From Clostridiales bacterium (GTDB lineage Bacteria > Bacillota > Clostridia > Saccharofermentanales > Saccharofermentanaceae), in contig DNAE01000121.1 of assembly GCA_003543635.1 (NCBI GenBank), positions 496 through 6,758 of the forward strand: a stretch of DNA of 6,263 nt, written 5' to 3'. Of this stretch, positions 1-4,690 are shown in pieces. The translations under genes were made by a program, and so were the position numbers. A model generated the notes under the pieces. It had not been told where the DNA came from. It saw nothing but the letters and a program-made list of their open reading frames with translations, and ran no database searches. Positions within the stretch are counted from its first letter, which is position 1. Every line of letters begins with the position of its first letter.

Positions 1-352
1 GGAAGAGCTCTCTCATAGCTGTATTGATGGCGTCGCAAACGAGGTCCGTGTTAAGAGCCTCAAGGACTGTAAGACCGGGAAGGATCTCAGCTGCCATAGC
101 AGCGGAGTGTGTCATACCGGAGCAGCCGATCGTCTCAACGAGAGCCTCCTGGATGATTCCGTCCTTGACGTTGAGGGAAAGCTTGCAGCAGCCCTGCTGA
201 GGTGCGCACCAGCCGATACCGTGGGTATAGCCGGAAATATCCTTTACCTCTTTTGACTGGACCCACTTAGCCTCTTCGGGGATGGGCGCAGCGCCGTGAT
301 GTACACCCTGATGAACGGGGCACATATTCTTAACTTCTGTCGAGTAAATCAT
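1..352 (-). CDS. NifU-like iron-sulfur cluster assembly scaffold protein, N-terminal part
   Basis: Reading minus from the ATG at 352-350 gives 117 residues before the window ends, so the C-terminus is missing. The protein starts MIYSTEVKNMCPVHQG and contains GWCAPQQGCCK (Cys49, Cys55, Cys56), IGCSGMTHSAAMAAEILPG (Cys77) and a segment ending TDLVCDAIN (Cys106). The conserved cysteines and the GCSG motif are those of the NifU/IscU-like scaffold fold, on which Fe-S clusters are built before transfer to apo-proteins in the cytoplasm. I recognise this particular form as one common in Clostridia, where it is often annotated simply as an Fe-S scaffold. The start is supported by AAGGAGGA at 357-364, four bases from the ATG. 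The extra cysteines (Cys11, Cys55-Cys56) go beyond the classical three-cysteine IscU pattern, so exact chemistry is unproven. Family assignment is confident; the physiological client is unknown. Confidence 0.88.
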   Translation of the reverse strand, partial: MIYSTEVKNMCPVHQGVHHGAAPIPEEAKWVQSKEVKDISGYTHGIGWCAPQQGCCKLSLNVKDGIIQEALVETIGCSGMTHSAAMAAEILPGLTVLEALNTDLVCDAINTAMRELF

Positions 353-440
353 ATTATCCTCCTTGTAAACTTTGGTAGGGATTTAAAATACTTATAAAAG
401 TTACCATATATATAAATATATATCAAGCAAACAAAGTGTT
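353..440 (-). promoter_or_regulatory. AT-rich promoter region of the NifU-like gene
   Basis: This short gap lies between the NifU-like start and the terminator of the GGDEF gene. It is very AT-rich. On minus it holds a possible -10 (TATAAG, 396-391) and a -35-like TTGATA (426-421), but these two are 24 bp apart, so they do not form one standard promoter. Several other TATA-like hexamers are present. A promoter here is expected because a terminator lies just upstream, but I cannot pin down its exact position. Confidence 0.35.
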
Positions 441-477
441 AAAAAAAGGGAAAAAGATCACCTGTGACGGGGGTGAT
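441..477 (-). terminator. Intrinsic terminator of the GGDEF gene
   Basis: On minus, ATCACC (477-472) pairs with GGTGAT (462-457) across a 9-nt loop, and is followed by a run of T broken by CCC (455-441). The stop codon TGA (460-458) lies inside the 3' arm of the stem. A six-pair stem followed by two T runs fits a Rho-independent terminator. The stem is short, so efficiency is uncertain. Confidence 0.6.
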
Positions 478-1603
478 TTCTGTAATATTCGTCCTTGTCT
501 TTGTACATCAGACGGTCGATGCGTTCCACTATCTCATTGGCATTCTGACCGTTGTAATCAAATATCGTTCCGCCTACTGCCGCGGAGAGCTTATAGGGCT
601 TGCCGGATCCCGCGTTATAATCATCCACGGCATGAAGTATCTGATTCCTGCAGGCTTCGATATCCACCCCGTCCACCTTCCTCATAAGAATGACGAACTC
701 GTCCCCGGCGAACCTTATGACGGTACCCCTGCCCCTTACTATGGCTACGAGGATCCCGGCAAAGGCTATGAGGGCCTGATCGCCCTCCTCATGGGAGTAT
801 TTGTCGTTTATCTCCTTGAATCCGTTAAGGTCGAGCATCATGGCGGCGATCTTCTCGTGTCTCTTGCGCTTCAAAGATCCCAGGACCTTATCCAGCTCGT
901 ATCTGTTATAGACGCCCGTGAGCTTATCGATATAGATACACTCGTTCTGAAGGGCGATGACGATGCCCGCGAAGGCGATAACGAAGCTGATGGGGATAAG
1001 GGAAATGCCGTAGACCATTACCTGGATCGTCATACCTGCAAGGATGGGAAGCAGGAATTCGAATACGGGGAAGTAACGGAGGGACGGATTCTTGATCTTC
1101 GATACAAAATAGTACGCATAGCCGTAGATGAGCAGAAGGAGTGCCGCCAGGACGAACACATAGAAGAACTTTCCCCTGGAATAAACGTTATTCTCGTCAA
1201 CGGAGAATACGACGGGATATACGAAATTTATAGCAAGAAGGACCAGTTCCACGATCGTAAGGACCGCAAAGAACAACATCTGGAACCTGACGATCTTCTT
1301 ATCGATATGGTTGACCACAAGGAATATTATCCCGATACCCACGATGAGGTTATAAAGGTATGTGTAGGTATTGCCGGCCATGGACATCACATGGTAGATG
1401 CCCCCGGGTCTGCCGTCGCAATATGCGATCAATGCGTCAGTCATGCAGTTGGCCGCAGTCGCCAGGAGCATAAGGAAGAGAGCGCGGCTCTCCTTCTGTC
1501 TTGCGGGAAGATTCCATCCCCTTGTGGCCAAGATGATGGTTATGATCGCAACGCCGACACTATCAGTGACAATGATCGCTAAAAGATCGATTTGTGATTC
1601 CAT
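458..1603 (-). CDS. Seven-helix membrane protein with GGDEF domain, probable diguanylate cyclase
   Basis: The 381-residue protein has about seven hydrophobic segments (roughly 7-26, 41-61, 82-98, 107-129, 146-166, 179-199, 202-218) followed by a C-terminal GGDEF domain (about 222-372). GGDEF enzymes make cyclic di-GMP from two GTP. Family hallmarks are visible: DKLTGVYNR (226-234), the metal-binding aspartate in MLDLNGFK (Asp258), NDKYSHEEGD (266-275) and the signature as AGDEF (299-303). The signature's first Gly is Ala, a change often compatible with activity. The product-inhibition I-site position reads RGRG (290-293) instead of RxxD, so allosteric feedback is probably absent. The membrane part is inferred to be a sensor, ligand unknown. 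The ATG at 1603 is the most upstream start possible, because a TGA lies in frame two codons before it. There is no SD. It is divergent from the phosphatase gene at 1644. Confidence 0.88.
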   Translation of the reverse strand: MESQIDLLAIIVTDSVGVAIITIILATRGWNLPARQKESRALFLMLLATAANCMTDALIAYCDGRPGGIYHVMSMAGNTYTYLYNLIVGIGIIFLVVNHIDKKIVRFQMLFFAVLTIVELVLLAINFVYPVVFSVDENNVYSRGKFFYVFVLAALLLLIYGYAYYFVSKIKNPSLRYFPVFEFLLPILAGMTIQVMVYGISLIPISFVIAFAGIVIALQNECIYIDKLTGVYNRYELDKVLGSLKRKRHEKIAAMMLDLNGFKEINDKYSHEEGDQALIAFAGILVAIVRGRGTVIRFAGDEFVILMRKVDGVDIEACRNQILHAVDDYNAGSGKPYKLSAAVGGTIFDYNGQNANEIVERIDRLMYKDKDEYYRNHPRHR

Positions 1604-1609
1604 GAATCA

Positions 1610-1618
1610 ATTATACCA
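1610..1618 (-). promoter_or_regulatory. Extended -10 promoter of the GGDEF gene, predicted leaderless
   Basis: On minus, TGGTATAAT (1618-1610) is a perfect extended -10 element. With the usual six bases to +1, transcription would start at 1603, the A of the GGDEF start codon. The -35 region (about 1638-1633, GAATAT) is weak, as is usual with extended -10 promoters. It overlaps the -10 of the opposing phosphatase promoter. The promoter is well supported; leaderless initiation is inference. Confidence 0.6.
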
Positions 1619-1628
1619 TGTAAAAATA

Positions 1629-1637
1629 TGATATATT
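1629..1637 (+). promoter_or_regulatory. Extended -10 promoter of the phosphatase gene, predicted leaderless
   Basis: TGATATATT (1629-1637) is an extended -10 with a TATATT hexamer (5 of 6 bases). Six bases later is the A of the phosphatase ATG at 1644, so the predicted transcript has no 5' leader. No purine-rich SD lies before the ATG, which agrees. The surroundings are AT-rich, and TATGAT (1627-1632) is a competing -10. No good -35 is seen. Confidence 0.45.
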
Positions 1638-1643
1638 CATTAA

Positions 1644-2318
1644 ATGAACATATATCTGGTAAGGCACGGAACCACCGCCTGGAACAAGGCGCATAAGATA
1701 CAGGGAAGATCCGATATCCCCCTGGATGAACTTGGCATTTTGATGGCCCGGCAGTCCGGCGAGGAACTTCAAAGGAGAAATATCTTCTTCGACACCGTCT
1801 TCACGAGCCCCCTTCAAAGGGCCCTTAAGACGGCGCAGCTCCTTGTCCCCTATAGGGAACCCGTAACGGACCCCCGTTTGATCGAGCTTTCCTTCGGAAT
1901 ATTCGAGGGCAGGACCACCTTTGAACTCATGGAAGATCCTAACTGTCCCTTCACGAACTTCAAGAAGGACCCGGTGAAATATAACCGTGAAGCGGAAGGT
2001 CTTGCCGAGACATTGGACGATCTCATGGAGCGCACCTCCGACTTCCTTACGAAGACCATAGCCCCGCTGGCAAGAAAGATCCCCTCCGATCACAACATTA
2101 TGATCTGCGGCCATGGCGCCATGAACAGGGCTCTTCTCATGCATTTCAGAGGAGATAACGATCTTACGGACTTCTGGGGGAAAGGTCTCCAGGATAATTG
2201 CGGTATAAATATAATATCCTGCGAGGTGAAGGACGGAAATGTCTCTTACACCACGCAGGATATCTGTAACATATTCTATGATCCCTCTTTAAGGGATCAG
2301 ATCGAGCGGCTTCTCTGA
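1644..2318 (+). CDS. Histidine phosphatase superfamily protein (phosphoglycerate mutase-like)
   Basis: The 224-residue cytoplasmic protein opens MNIYLVRHGTTAWN, the RHG signature of the branch-1 histidine phosphatases, with His8 as the expected phospho-acceptor. The other catalytic positions are visible: Arg7, Arg59 in TSPLQRA, Glu81 in LIELSFG, and His157 in MICGHGAMNRAL. Length suits small-molecule phosphatases of the GpmB/CobC type rather than glycolytic phosphoglycerate mutase, which is about 230-250 residues with a more elaborate core. The substrate cannot be told from sequence. The ATG at 1644 is fixed, because a TAA lies immediately before it in frame and the LVRHG strand must sit at the N-terminus. 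There is no SD. The gene is divergent from the GGDEF gene and its stop codon abuts the stop of the convergent HMA gene. Confidence 0.9.
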   Translation: MNIYLVRHGTTAWNKAHKIQGRSDIPLDELGILMARQSGEELQRRNIFFDTVFTSPLQRALKTAQLLVPYREPVTDPRLIELSFGIFEGRTTFELMEDPNCPFTNFKKDPVKYNREAEGLAETLDDLMERTSDFLTKTIAPLARKIPSDHNIMICGHGAMNRALLMHFRGDNDLTDFWGKGLQDNCGINIISCEVKDGNVSYTTQDICNIFYDPSLRDQIERLL

Positions 2319-2327
2319 TCAGAGAAG
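2310..2327. repeat. Perfect 18-bp palindrome joining two convergent stop codons
   Basis: CTTCTCTGATCAGAGAAG is a perfect inverted repeat centred between 2318 and 2319. It exists because both convergent genes end CTT CTC TGA (Leu-Leu-stop), back to back. It could form a seven-pair stem with a GATC loop in either transcript. Alternative stems overlap it: GATCAGA (2295-2301) with TCTGATC (2314-2320), and ATCCCT (2281-2286) with AGGGAT (2292-2297). No T-run follows on either strand, so a standard intrinsic terminator is not supported. Confidence 0.7.
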
Positions 2328-2573
2328 TCCGAAGAGTTTCCCCTTCTTCTCGTAGGGCTCGCTCTTGTAACCCTTGACCTCGTAGCCCGTGTCGGCGATG
2401 GCCTTCTTTACGGCCTCCTCGTCCAGCTCGTTCTCGGAGATGATCTCGGTTACTTTCTTCTTGTGGGAGGATGTGACCTTAGTGGGGTTTACGGCTGCCC
2501 TTACGGCATCGTTAACGTGGCTCTCGCACATTCCGCACATCATTCCCTCGACATCAACAGTCGTCTTATACAT
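2319..2573 (-). CDS. Heavy-metal-associated (HMA) domain protein, CopZ/MerP-like
   Basis: This is a protein of 84 residues starting MYKTTVDVEGMMCGMCESHV. The MxCxxC motif (Cys13 and Cys16) near the N-terminus is the soft-metal site of HMA domains, which bind Cu(I) or similar ions and hand them to partners. The rest fits the small ferredoxin-like fold, with TEIISENELDEEAVKKAI and TGYEV in the expected second half. A basic tail, EPYEKKGKLFGLL, follows the domain. I chose the ATG at 2573 because AGGA (2585-2582) is eight bases upstream. The ATG at 2582 would add three residues but has no room for an SD. The gene follows the EamA transporter by 26 bp and is probably cotranscribed with it. No metal-exporting P-type ATPase or CsoR-type repressor is in the window, so metal specificity is open. 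Confidence 0.85.
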   Translation of the reverse strand: MYKTTVDVEGMMCGMCESHVNDAVRAAVNPTKVTSSHKKKVTEIISENELDEEAVKKAIADTGYEVKGYKSEPYEKKGKLFGLL

Positions 2574-2599
2574 ATGACTCATCCTTTCTCGAATTATTC

Positions 2600-3499
2600 T
2601 TACCCCTCTATTTTATCCCCGTTCCCGGTATTTGCAAGACAGATACCGCCCAGGACCAGCACTATGCCGAGGCCCACCCAAAGGGTCATCTTTTCGCCGA
2701 AGAGAAAGATACCGTTAAGAGTAGCGACCACGGGTTCCACCGAGGCGATTATGGCGGCCCGGGAATTCTCCACCGTCTTAAGGCCCGCCGTGTAGACCAG
2801 GTAAGGGATAATGGTGGAGACGAAGACGAATACCACCGTGAAGGCGATGCTCGATAAGGAACTTGTGCAAACGCGTACTATCTCTTTGTGACCGGCAAAG
2901 GGGAGTGTCGCCACTGCCGCCAGAAGGAAAGTATAAAAGCTGATGGTATAGGTGTTATAGCCGCGGTCAAGGCAGTATCTTCCGAAGACGGAATAGAGGG
3001 CATAGCCCAGGCCCGCGCAAAGACCTATGGCCAGGACCTTAAAGGTGATCCTCTCTCCGCCCCCTGCGACACCCGTCACGAAGATCAGGCCTGCAAAGGA
3101 GAGGAGCAGCGCCAGGATCTTCCTGGATGTCAGCTTCTCCTTGAAGCAGAAGGCCGATATCACCATAACGAAGGCAGGGGAAGTATAAAGGAGTATGGCG
3201 GCCACGGAAAGGGACGTCAGAGTTATCTCGTAGAAATAACAGATATTAAAGAAGACGATGCTGAACAGACCCGTTCCCAGGAAACACCAGCAGTCTTTAA
3301 GCCTTATCTTAAACAGGGACCTGTCTTTTATCAGGATGAATATCCCCATGAAAACCATCGTGAGGAGAGATCTCAAGAAGACCATGTCAAGGGAGCTTAG
3401 TCCCTTCCCGTCCAGGGGTCTTACGAATAGCCCCATACATCCCCAAAGGATCCCCGCCAAAAGAATAAGTACTGTCCCGATGTTGAGCTTCTTCCCCAT
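2600..3499 (-). CDS. EamA/DMT-family transporter
   Basis: The 299-residue protein (from the ATG at 3499) is almost entirely hydrophobic, with about ten membrane helices in two similar halves, the layout of two EamA domains. The first half has the ILWGCMGLF opening and ends in AILLYTSPAFVMVISAF with a following KEKLTSRK loop. The second half has the parallel IIASVEPVVATLNGIFLFGEKMT. Such proteins are usually exporters of amino acids, metabolites or drugs; the substrate cannot be read from the sequence. A GTG at 3517 is in frame and would add six residues, but the AAAGGAG at 3514-3508 is eight bases before the ATG at 3499, and the -10 predicts transcription starting at about 3517, so the ATG is the better start. 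The gene precedes the HMA gene on the same strand. Confidence 0.88.
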   Translation of the reverse strand: MGKKLNIGTVLILLAGILWGCMGLFVRPLDGKGLSSLDMVFLRSLLTMVFMGIFILIKDRSLFKIRLKDCWCFLGTGLFSIVFFNICYFYEITLTSLSVAAILLYTSPAFVMVISAFCFKEKLTSRKILALLLSFAGLIFVTGVAGGGERITFKVLAIGLCAGLGYALYSVFGRYCLDRGYNTYTISFYTFLLAAVATLPFAGHKEIVRVCTSSLSSIAFTVVFVFVSTIIPYLVYTAGLKTVENSRAAIIASVEPVVATLNGIFLFGEKMTLWVGLGIVLVLGGICLANTGNGDKIEG

Positions 3500-3507
3500 T
3501 GATGTCG

Positions 3508-3514
3508 CTCCTTT
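3508..3514 (-). promoter_or_regulatory. Shine-Dalgarno site that decides the transporter start
   Basis: AAAGGAG (3514-3508) is followed by an eight-base spacer and the ATG at 3499-3497. It lies inside the six-codon extension that a GTG start at 3517 would create. That argues against the longer reading. Confidence 0.75.
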
Positions 3515-3523
3515 CACCGGGAC

Positions 3524-3529
3524 ATTATA
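3524..3529 (-). promoter_or_regulatory. -10 element of the EamA transporter-HMA operon
   Basis: TATAAT (3529-3524) matches the -10 consensus perfectly. It predicts +1 at about 3517, giving an 18-nt leader that contains the SD. The -35 is weak: TGGATT at 3553-3548, with an 18-bp spacer, has three matches. No terminator is seen between the 198-residue gene (stop at 3559) and here, so read-through into this operon is also possible. Confidence 0.55.
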
Positions 3530-3558
3530 ACGCTATTTAATCGAAATAATCCACGGCA

Positions 3559-4155
3559 TCAAGATGAGATGATCTTTCTTATGAATTCACGGCACATGGT
3601 CAAAGGGAATCCCGGGAACTTATCGTCGAACATCTCCTGCTCGGAAAGATTCATCAGGAATCCGGCGGTTATATCCTTGTCGTAGGGATCGGAAGCCCAA
3701 CCCTTCATGGGATCTTCCTCGGAGCCGATAAGGCCCTGGGAGCTGCACATGCCGAAGATAAGGTTATCCCTCATTCCCGTGATCCCCTGTTCCTCAAAAC
3801 AGCCCCTTACGTTAACTATCCGATCGCCTATAAACTTCTGGAACGTGAGTATATACTGAACTCCGTCGGGGGACTTGCGGGTCTTGACGATGCTGTAGAC
3901 GTGATCCTTGCCGCACTCCGCCGCCACGATCCCCTGGTCGGGACTCATGAACTGGCGTATCCCCTCGATCAATTCCTTCTTATCTCCGGGAAGAGCACCC
4001 GACATATCCGTGGGATGCACCAGCACAAAACAAAGCGCATTATCCGTCTGCATCACCAGGGGGACCGATCCCTCCGGGTCCTCGGGCAGGGGCTTTATCT
4101 CCCTGTATCCGTCGGGTATATTGATCTTCATGTCATCGATCGTCAATTCGGCCAT
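3559..4155 (-). CDS. Unrecognised soluble protein, 198 residues
   Basis: I do not recognise a named family. The protein is acidic to neutral, with no signal peptide or membrane helix, so it is probably cytoplasmic. Residues 1-120 alternate short hydrophobic stretches with turns, for example MKINIPDGY (9-17), ALCFVLVHP (40-48), VYSIVKT (86-92), VQYILTFQKF (99-108) and RIVNVRGCFE (112-121). This looks like a mainly beta sandwich or alpha/beta domain of the general PsbP/Mog1 kind, which is a guess. The C-terminal part (153-198) has WASDPYDKD, FLMNLSE and FPGFPLTMCREF, motifs that resemble those I recall from unnamed Clostridial proteins. The ATG at 4155 has a strong SD, GGGAGG, five bases upstream, so the start is secure. 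It probably has its own promoter at 4181-4189. Confidence 0.75.
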   Translation of the reverse strand: MAELTIDDMKINIPDGYREIKPLPEDPEGSVPLVMQTDNALCFVLVHPTDMSGALPGDKKELIEGIRQFMSPDQGIVAAECGKDHVYSIVKTRKSPDGVQYILTFQKFIGDRIVNVRGCFEEQGITGMRDNLIFGMCSSQGLIGSEEDPMKGWASDPYDKDITAGFLMNLSEQEMFDDKFPGFPLTMCREFIRKIISS

Positions 4156-4180
4156 ACTCGCCTCCCGTTATCTTTTCCTA

Positions 4181-4189
4181 AGTATAACA
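4181..4189 (-). promoter_or_regulatory. Extended -10 promoter of the 198-residue protein gene
   Basis: TGTTATACT (4189-4181) is an extended -10 with a TATACT hexamer (5 of 6 bases). It predicts +1 near 4174 and a leader of about 19 nt carrying the GGGAGG SD. It lies directly after the upstream terminator (4200-4230), as expected for a new transcription unit. No clear -35 is seen. Confidence 0.55.
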
Positions 4190-4199
4190 CTTCACATAT

Positions 4200-4230
4200 A
4201 AAAAGCGGCCGCTGATGAGGACGACCGCTT
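4200..4230 (-). terminator. Intrinsic terminator after the 19-residue peptide gene
   Basis: On minus, AAGCGGTCG (4230-4222) pairs with CGGCCGCTT (4211-4203), nine pairs including one G-U, around a ten-base loop, and the hairpin runs into TTTTTATAT. This is the strongest terminator in the window. It ends transcription entering from the small peptide gene, ahead of the promoter of the 198-residue protein. If that promoter is not used, the hairpin would instead act as an attenuator 45 nt before the 198-residue gene. Confidence 0.8.
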
Positions 4231-4277
4231 GTTACTTATCATATGCTCTTTTCCTATAAGAAATAAAACCCAACAAA

Positions 4278-4337
4278 TCAACCGAAGGAAAAAAGGCAAC
4301 CCCAATGAAGACTCTCTGTCTTCTCACTCTGTCCCAT
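4278..4337 (-). CDS. Putative 19-residue peptide gene
   Basis: From the ATG at 4337-4335 the frame reads MGQSEKTESLHWGCLFSFG and stops at TGA (4280-4278). The first nine residues are polar, while the C-terminal half is aromatic and hydrophobic with one Trp and one Cys. Support for translation is an SD of nine matching bases, GGAGGTGAT (4350-4342), four bases before the ATG. The frame sits in a compact unit with an extended -10 upstream and a strong terminator downstream, predicting a transcript of about 170 nt. I recognise no family. Possible roles are a signalling peptide, a small toxin-like or membrane-active peptide, a leader peptide, or part of a dual-function RNA; the sequence does not choose among them. 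There is no export signal. A frame this short could arise by chance, but the SD and flanking signals argue against that. Confidence 0.5.
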   Translation of the reverse strand: MGQSEKTESLHWGCLFSFG

Positions 4338-4340
4338 TGG
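4302..4340 (-). other. Hairpin potential over the start of the peptide gene
   Basis: Within the peptide transcript GAAGAC (4323-4318) pairs with GTCTTC (4312-4307) around AGAGA. CCAAT (4340-4336), which includes the first two bases of the ATG, can pair with ATTGG (4306-4302) to extend the structure, leaving a 12-base bulge on one side. This fold would partly mask the start codon while leaving the SD free. It is seen only as base-pairing potential in coding sequence. Confidence 0.4.
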
Positions 4341-4341
4341 A

Positions 4342-4350
4342 ATCACCTCC
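4342..4350 (-). promoter_or_regulatory. Nine-base Shine-Dalgarno site of the peptide gene
   Basis: GGAGGTGAT (4350-4342) complements nine consecutive bases of the usual 16S rRNA 3' end. It is the longest SD match in the window. It lies four bases from the ATG at 4337, slightly close but workable. It marks the 19-residue frame as probably translated. Confidence 0.65.
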
Positions 4351-4376
4351 GTTTCTGTTTGTTTTTCTATACTTGG

Positions 4377-4385
4377 ATTCTACCA
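4377..4385 (-). promoter_or_regulatory. Probable extended -10 promoter of the peptide gene
   Basis: TGGTAGAAT (4385-4377) is an extended -10 with a TAGAAT hexamer (5 of 6 bases), predicting +1 near 4370 and a leader of about 33 nt. TTAACA (4408-4403) resembles a -35, but its 20-bp spacer is too long. A second hexamer, TATAGA (4371-4366), would give a leader of about 22 nt. The exact promoter is unsettled. Confidence 0.45.
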
Positions 4386-4410
4386 TCTCCGGAAACGGAA
4401 TGTGTTAAGG

Positions 4411-4434
4411 AAAAATGAATAAACTGTTTAATTC
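4411..4434 (-). terminator. Weak AT-rich hairpin with T-run after the lipoprotein gene
   Basis: After the TAA of the lipoprotein gene, GAATTAA (4434-4428) can pair imperfectly with TTTATTC (4423-4417), and ATTTTT (4416-4411) follows. The stem is AT-rich and has mismatches, so this is a poor terminator by itself. Read-through into the peptide gene is possible. Confidence 0.25.
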
Positions 4435-4435
4435 T

Positions 4436-4654
4436 TTAGACCACAAAGTAAATGTCGGATCTGTGGCTGATGTGCTTTGCCGCCTTCGAGGCGCCCTTGC
4501 TCTCCTTGTCGTTTTCCGCCACCACCTTGATGGTCGTAGGGGTATCGTCAATGACGGCCTCTTCACCCGTCCTCGAACATCCCACTGCAAAGATCAGGGC
4601 CATGGTAACCAGGGCTGCCGTTAAAACCGTTAATGTCTTCCTTATCTGTAACAT
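4436..4654 (-). CDS. Small predicted lipoprotein, 72 residues
   Basis: From the ATG at 4654 the protein has a basic N-terminus (MLQIRK), a hydrophobic stretch (about 8-24) and FAVGC, with Cys26 as the expected lipidated residue. This is a type II signal peptide pattern, although Ala instead of Leu or Val at -3 makes the lipobox imperfect. The mature part would be only 47 residues, hydrophilic and lysine-rich, with KVVAENDKESKGASKAAKHI and an abrupt hydrophobic end, SDIYFVV. I recognise no family; it may be a degraded or naturally tiny surface lipoprotein. An upstream ATG at 4723 is in frame and would add 23 residues before the signal peptide, but GGGAGGA eight bases before the ATG at 4654 and the -10 at 4684-4679 favour the shorter form. 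It lies 102 bp downstream of the DUF815 gene. Confidence 0.7.
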   Translation of the reverse strand: MLQIRKTLTVLTAALVTMALIFAVGCSRTGEEAVIDDTPTTIKVVAENDKESKGASKAAKHISHRSDIYFVV

Positions 4655-4678
4655 GTCTTTTTCCTCCCTTACACTGCC

Positions 4679-4684
4679 AGTATA
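4679..4684 (-). promoter_or_regulatory. -10 element of the lipoprotein gene
   Basis: TATACT (4684-4679) matches 5 of 6 consensus bases and predicts +1 near 4672, an 18-nt leader holding the SD. The -35 position (AGTCTT, 4707-4702) is weak. A perfect TTGACA lies further upstream (4723-4718) but is not correctly spaced for this -10. A weak -35 fits a promoter that needs an activator. Confidence 0.45.
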
Positions 4685-4690
4685 AGGAAG

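Noticed and set aside
464..1582. A 372-codon open frame on plus, antisense to the GGDEF gene
   Set aside because: It mirrors the GGDEF codons almost end to end, gives an Asp/His/Gly-rich sequence with no recognisable domain, and has no SD. It is a by-product of codon bias on the other strand.
1611..2144. A 177-codon open frame on minus across the phosphatase gene
   Set aside because: It is antisense to a clear histidine phosphatase with all catalytic residues, and its protein has no family features.
2888..3400. A 170-codon open frame on plus across the EamA transporter gene
   Set aside because: The translation is highly charged and repetitive in composition, as expected from the complement of membrane-protein codons.
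4205..4212. GCGGCCGC palindrome
   Set aside because: It is part of the terminator stem and needs no further explanation.
4192..4242. A 16-codon minus frame (MISNKRSSSSAAAFYM) following the 19-residue peptide frame
   Set aside because: It runs through the terminator hairpin and has only a weak SD, so most transcripts would end inside it.
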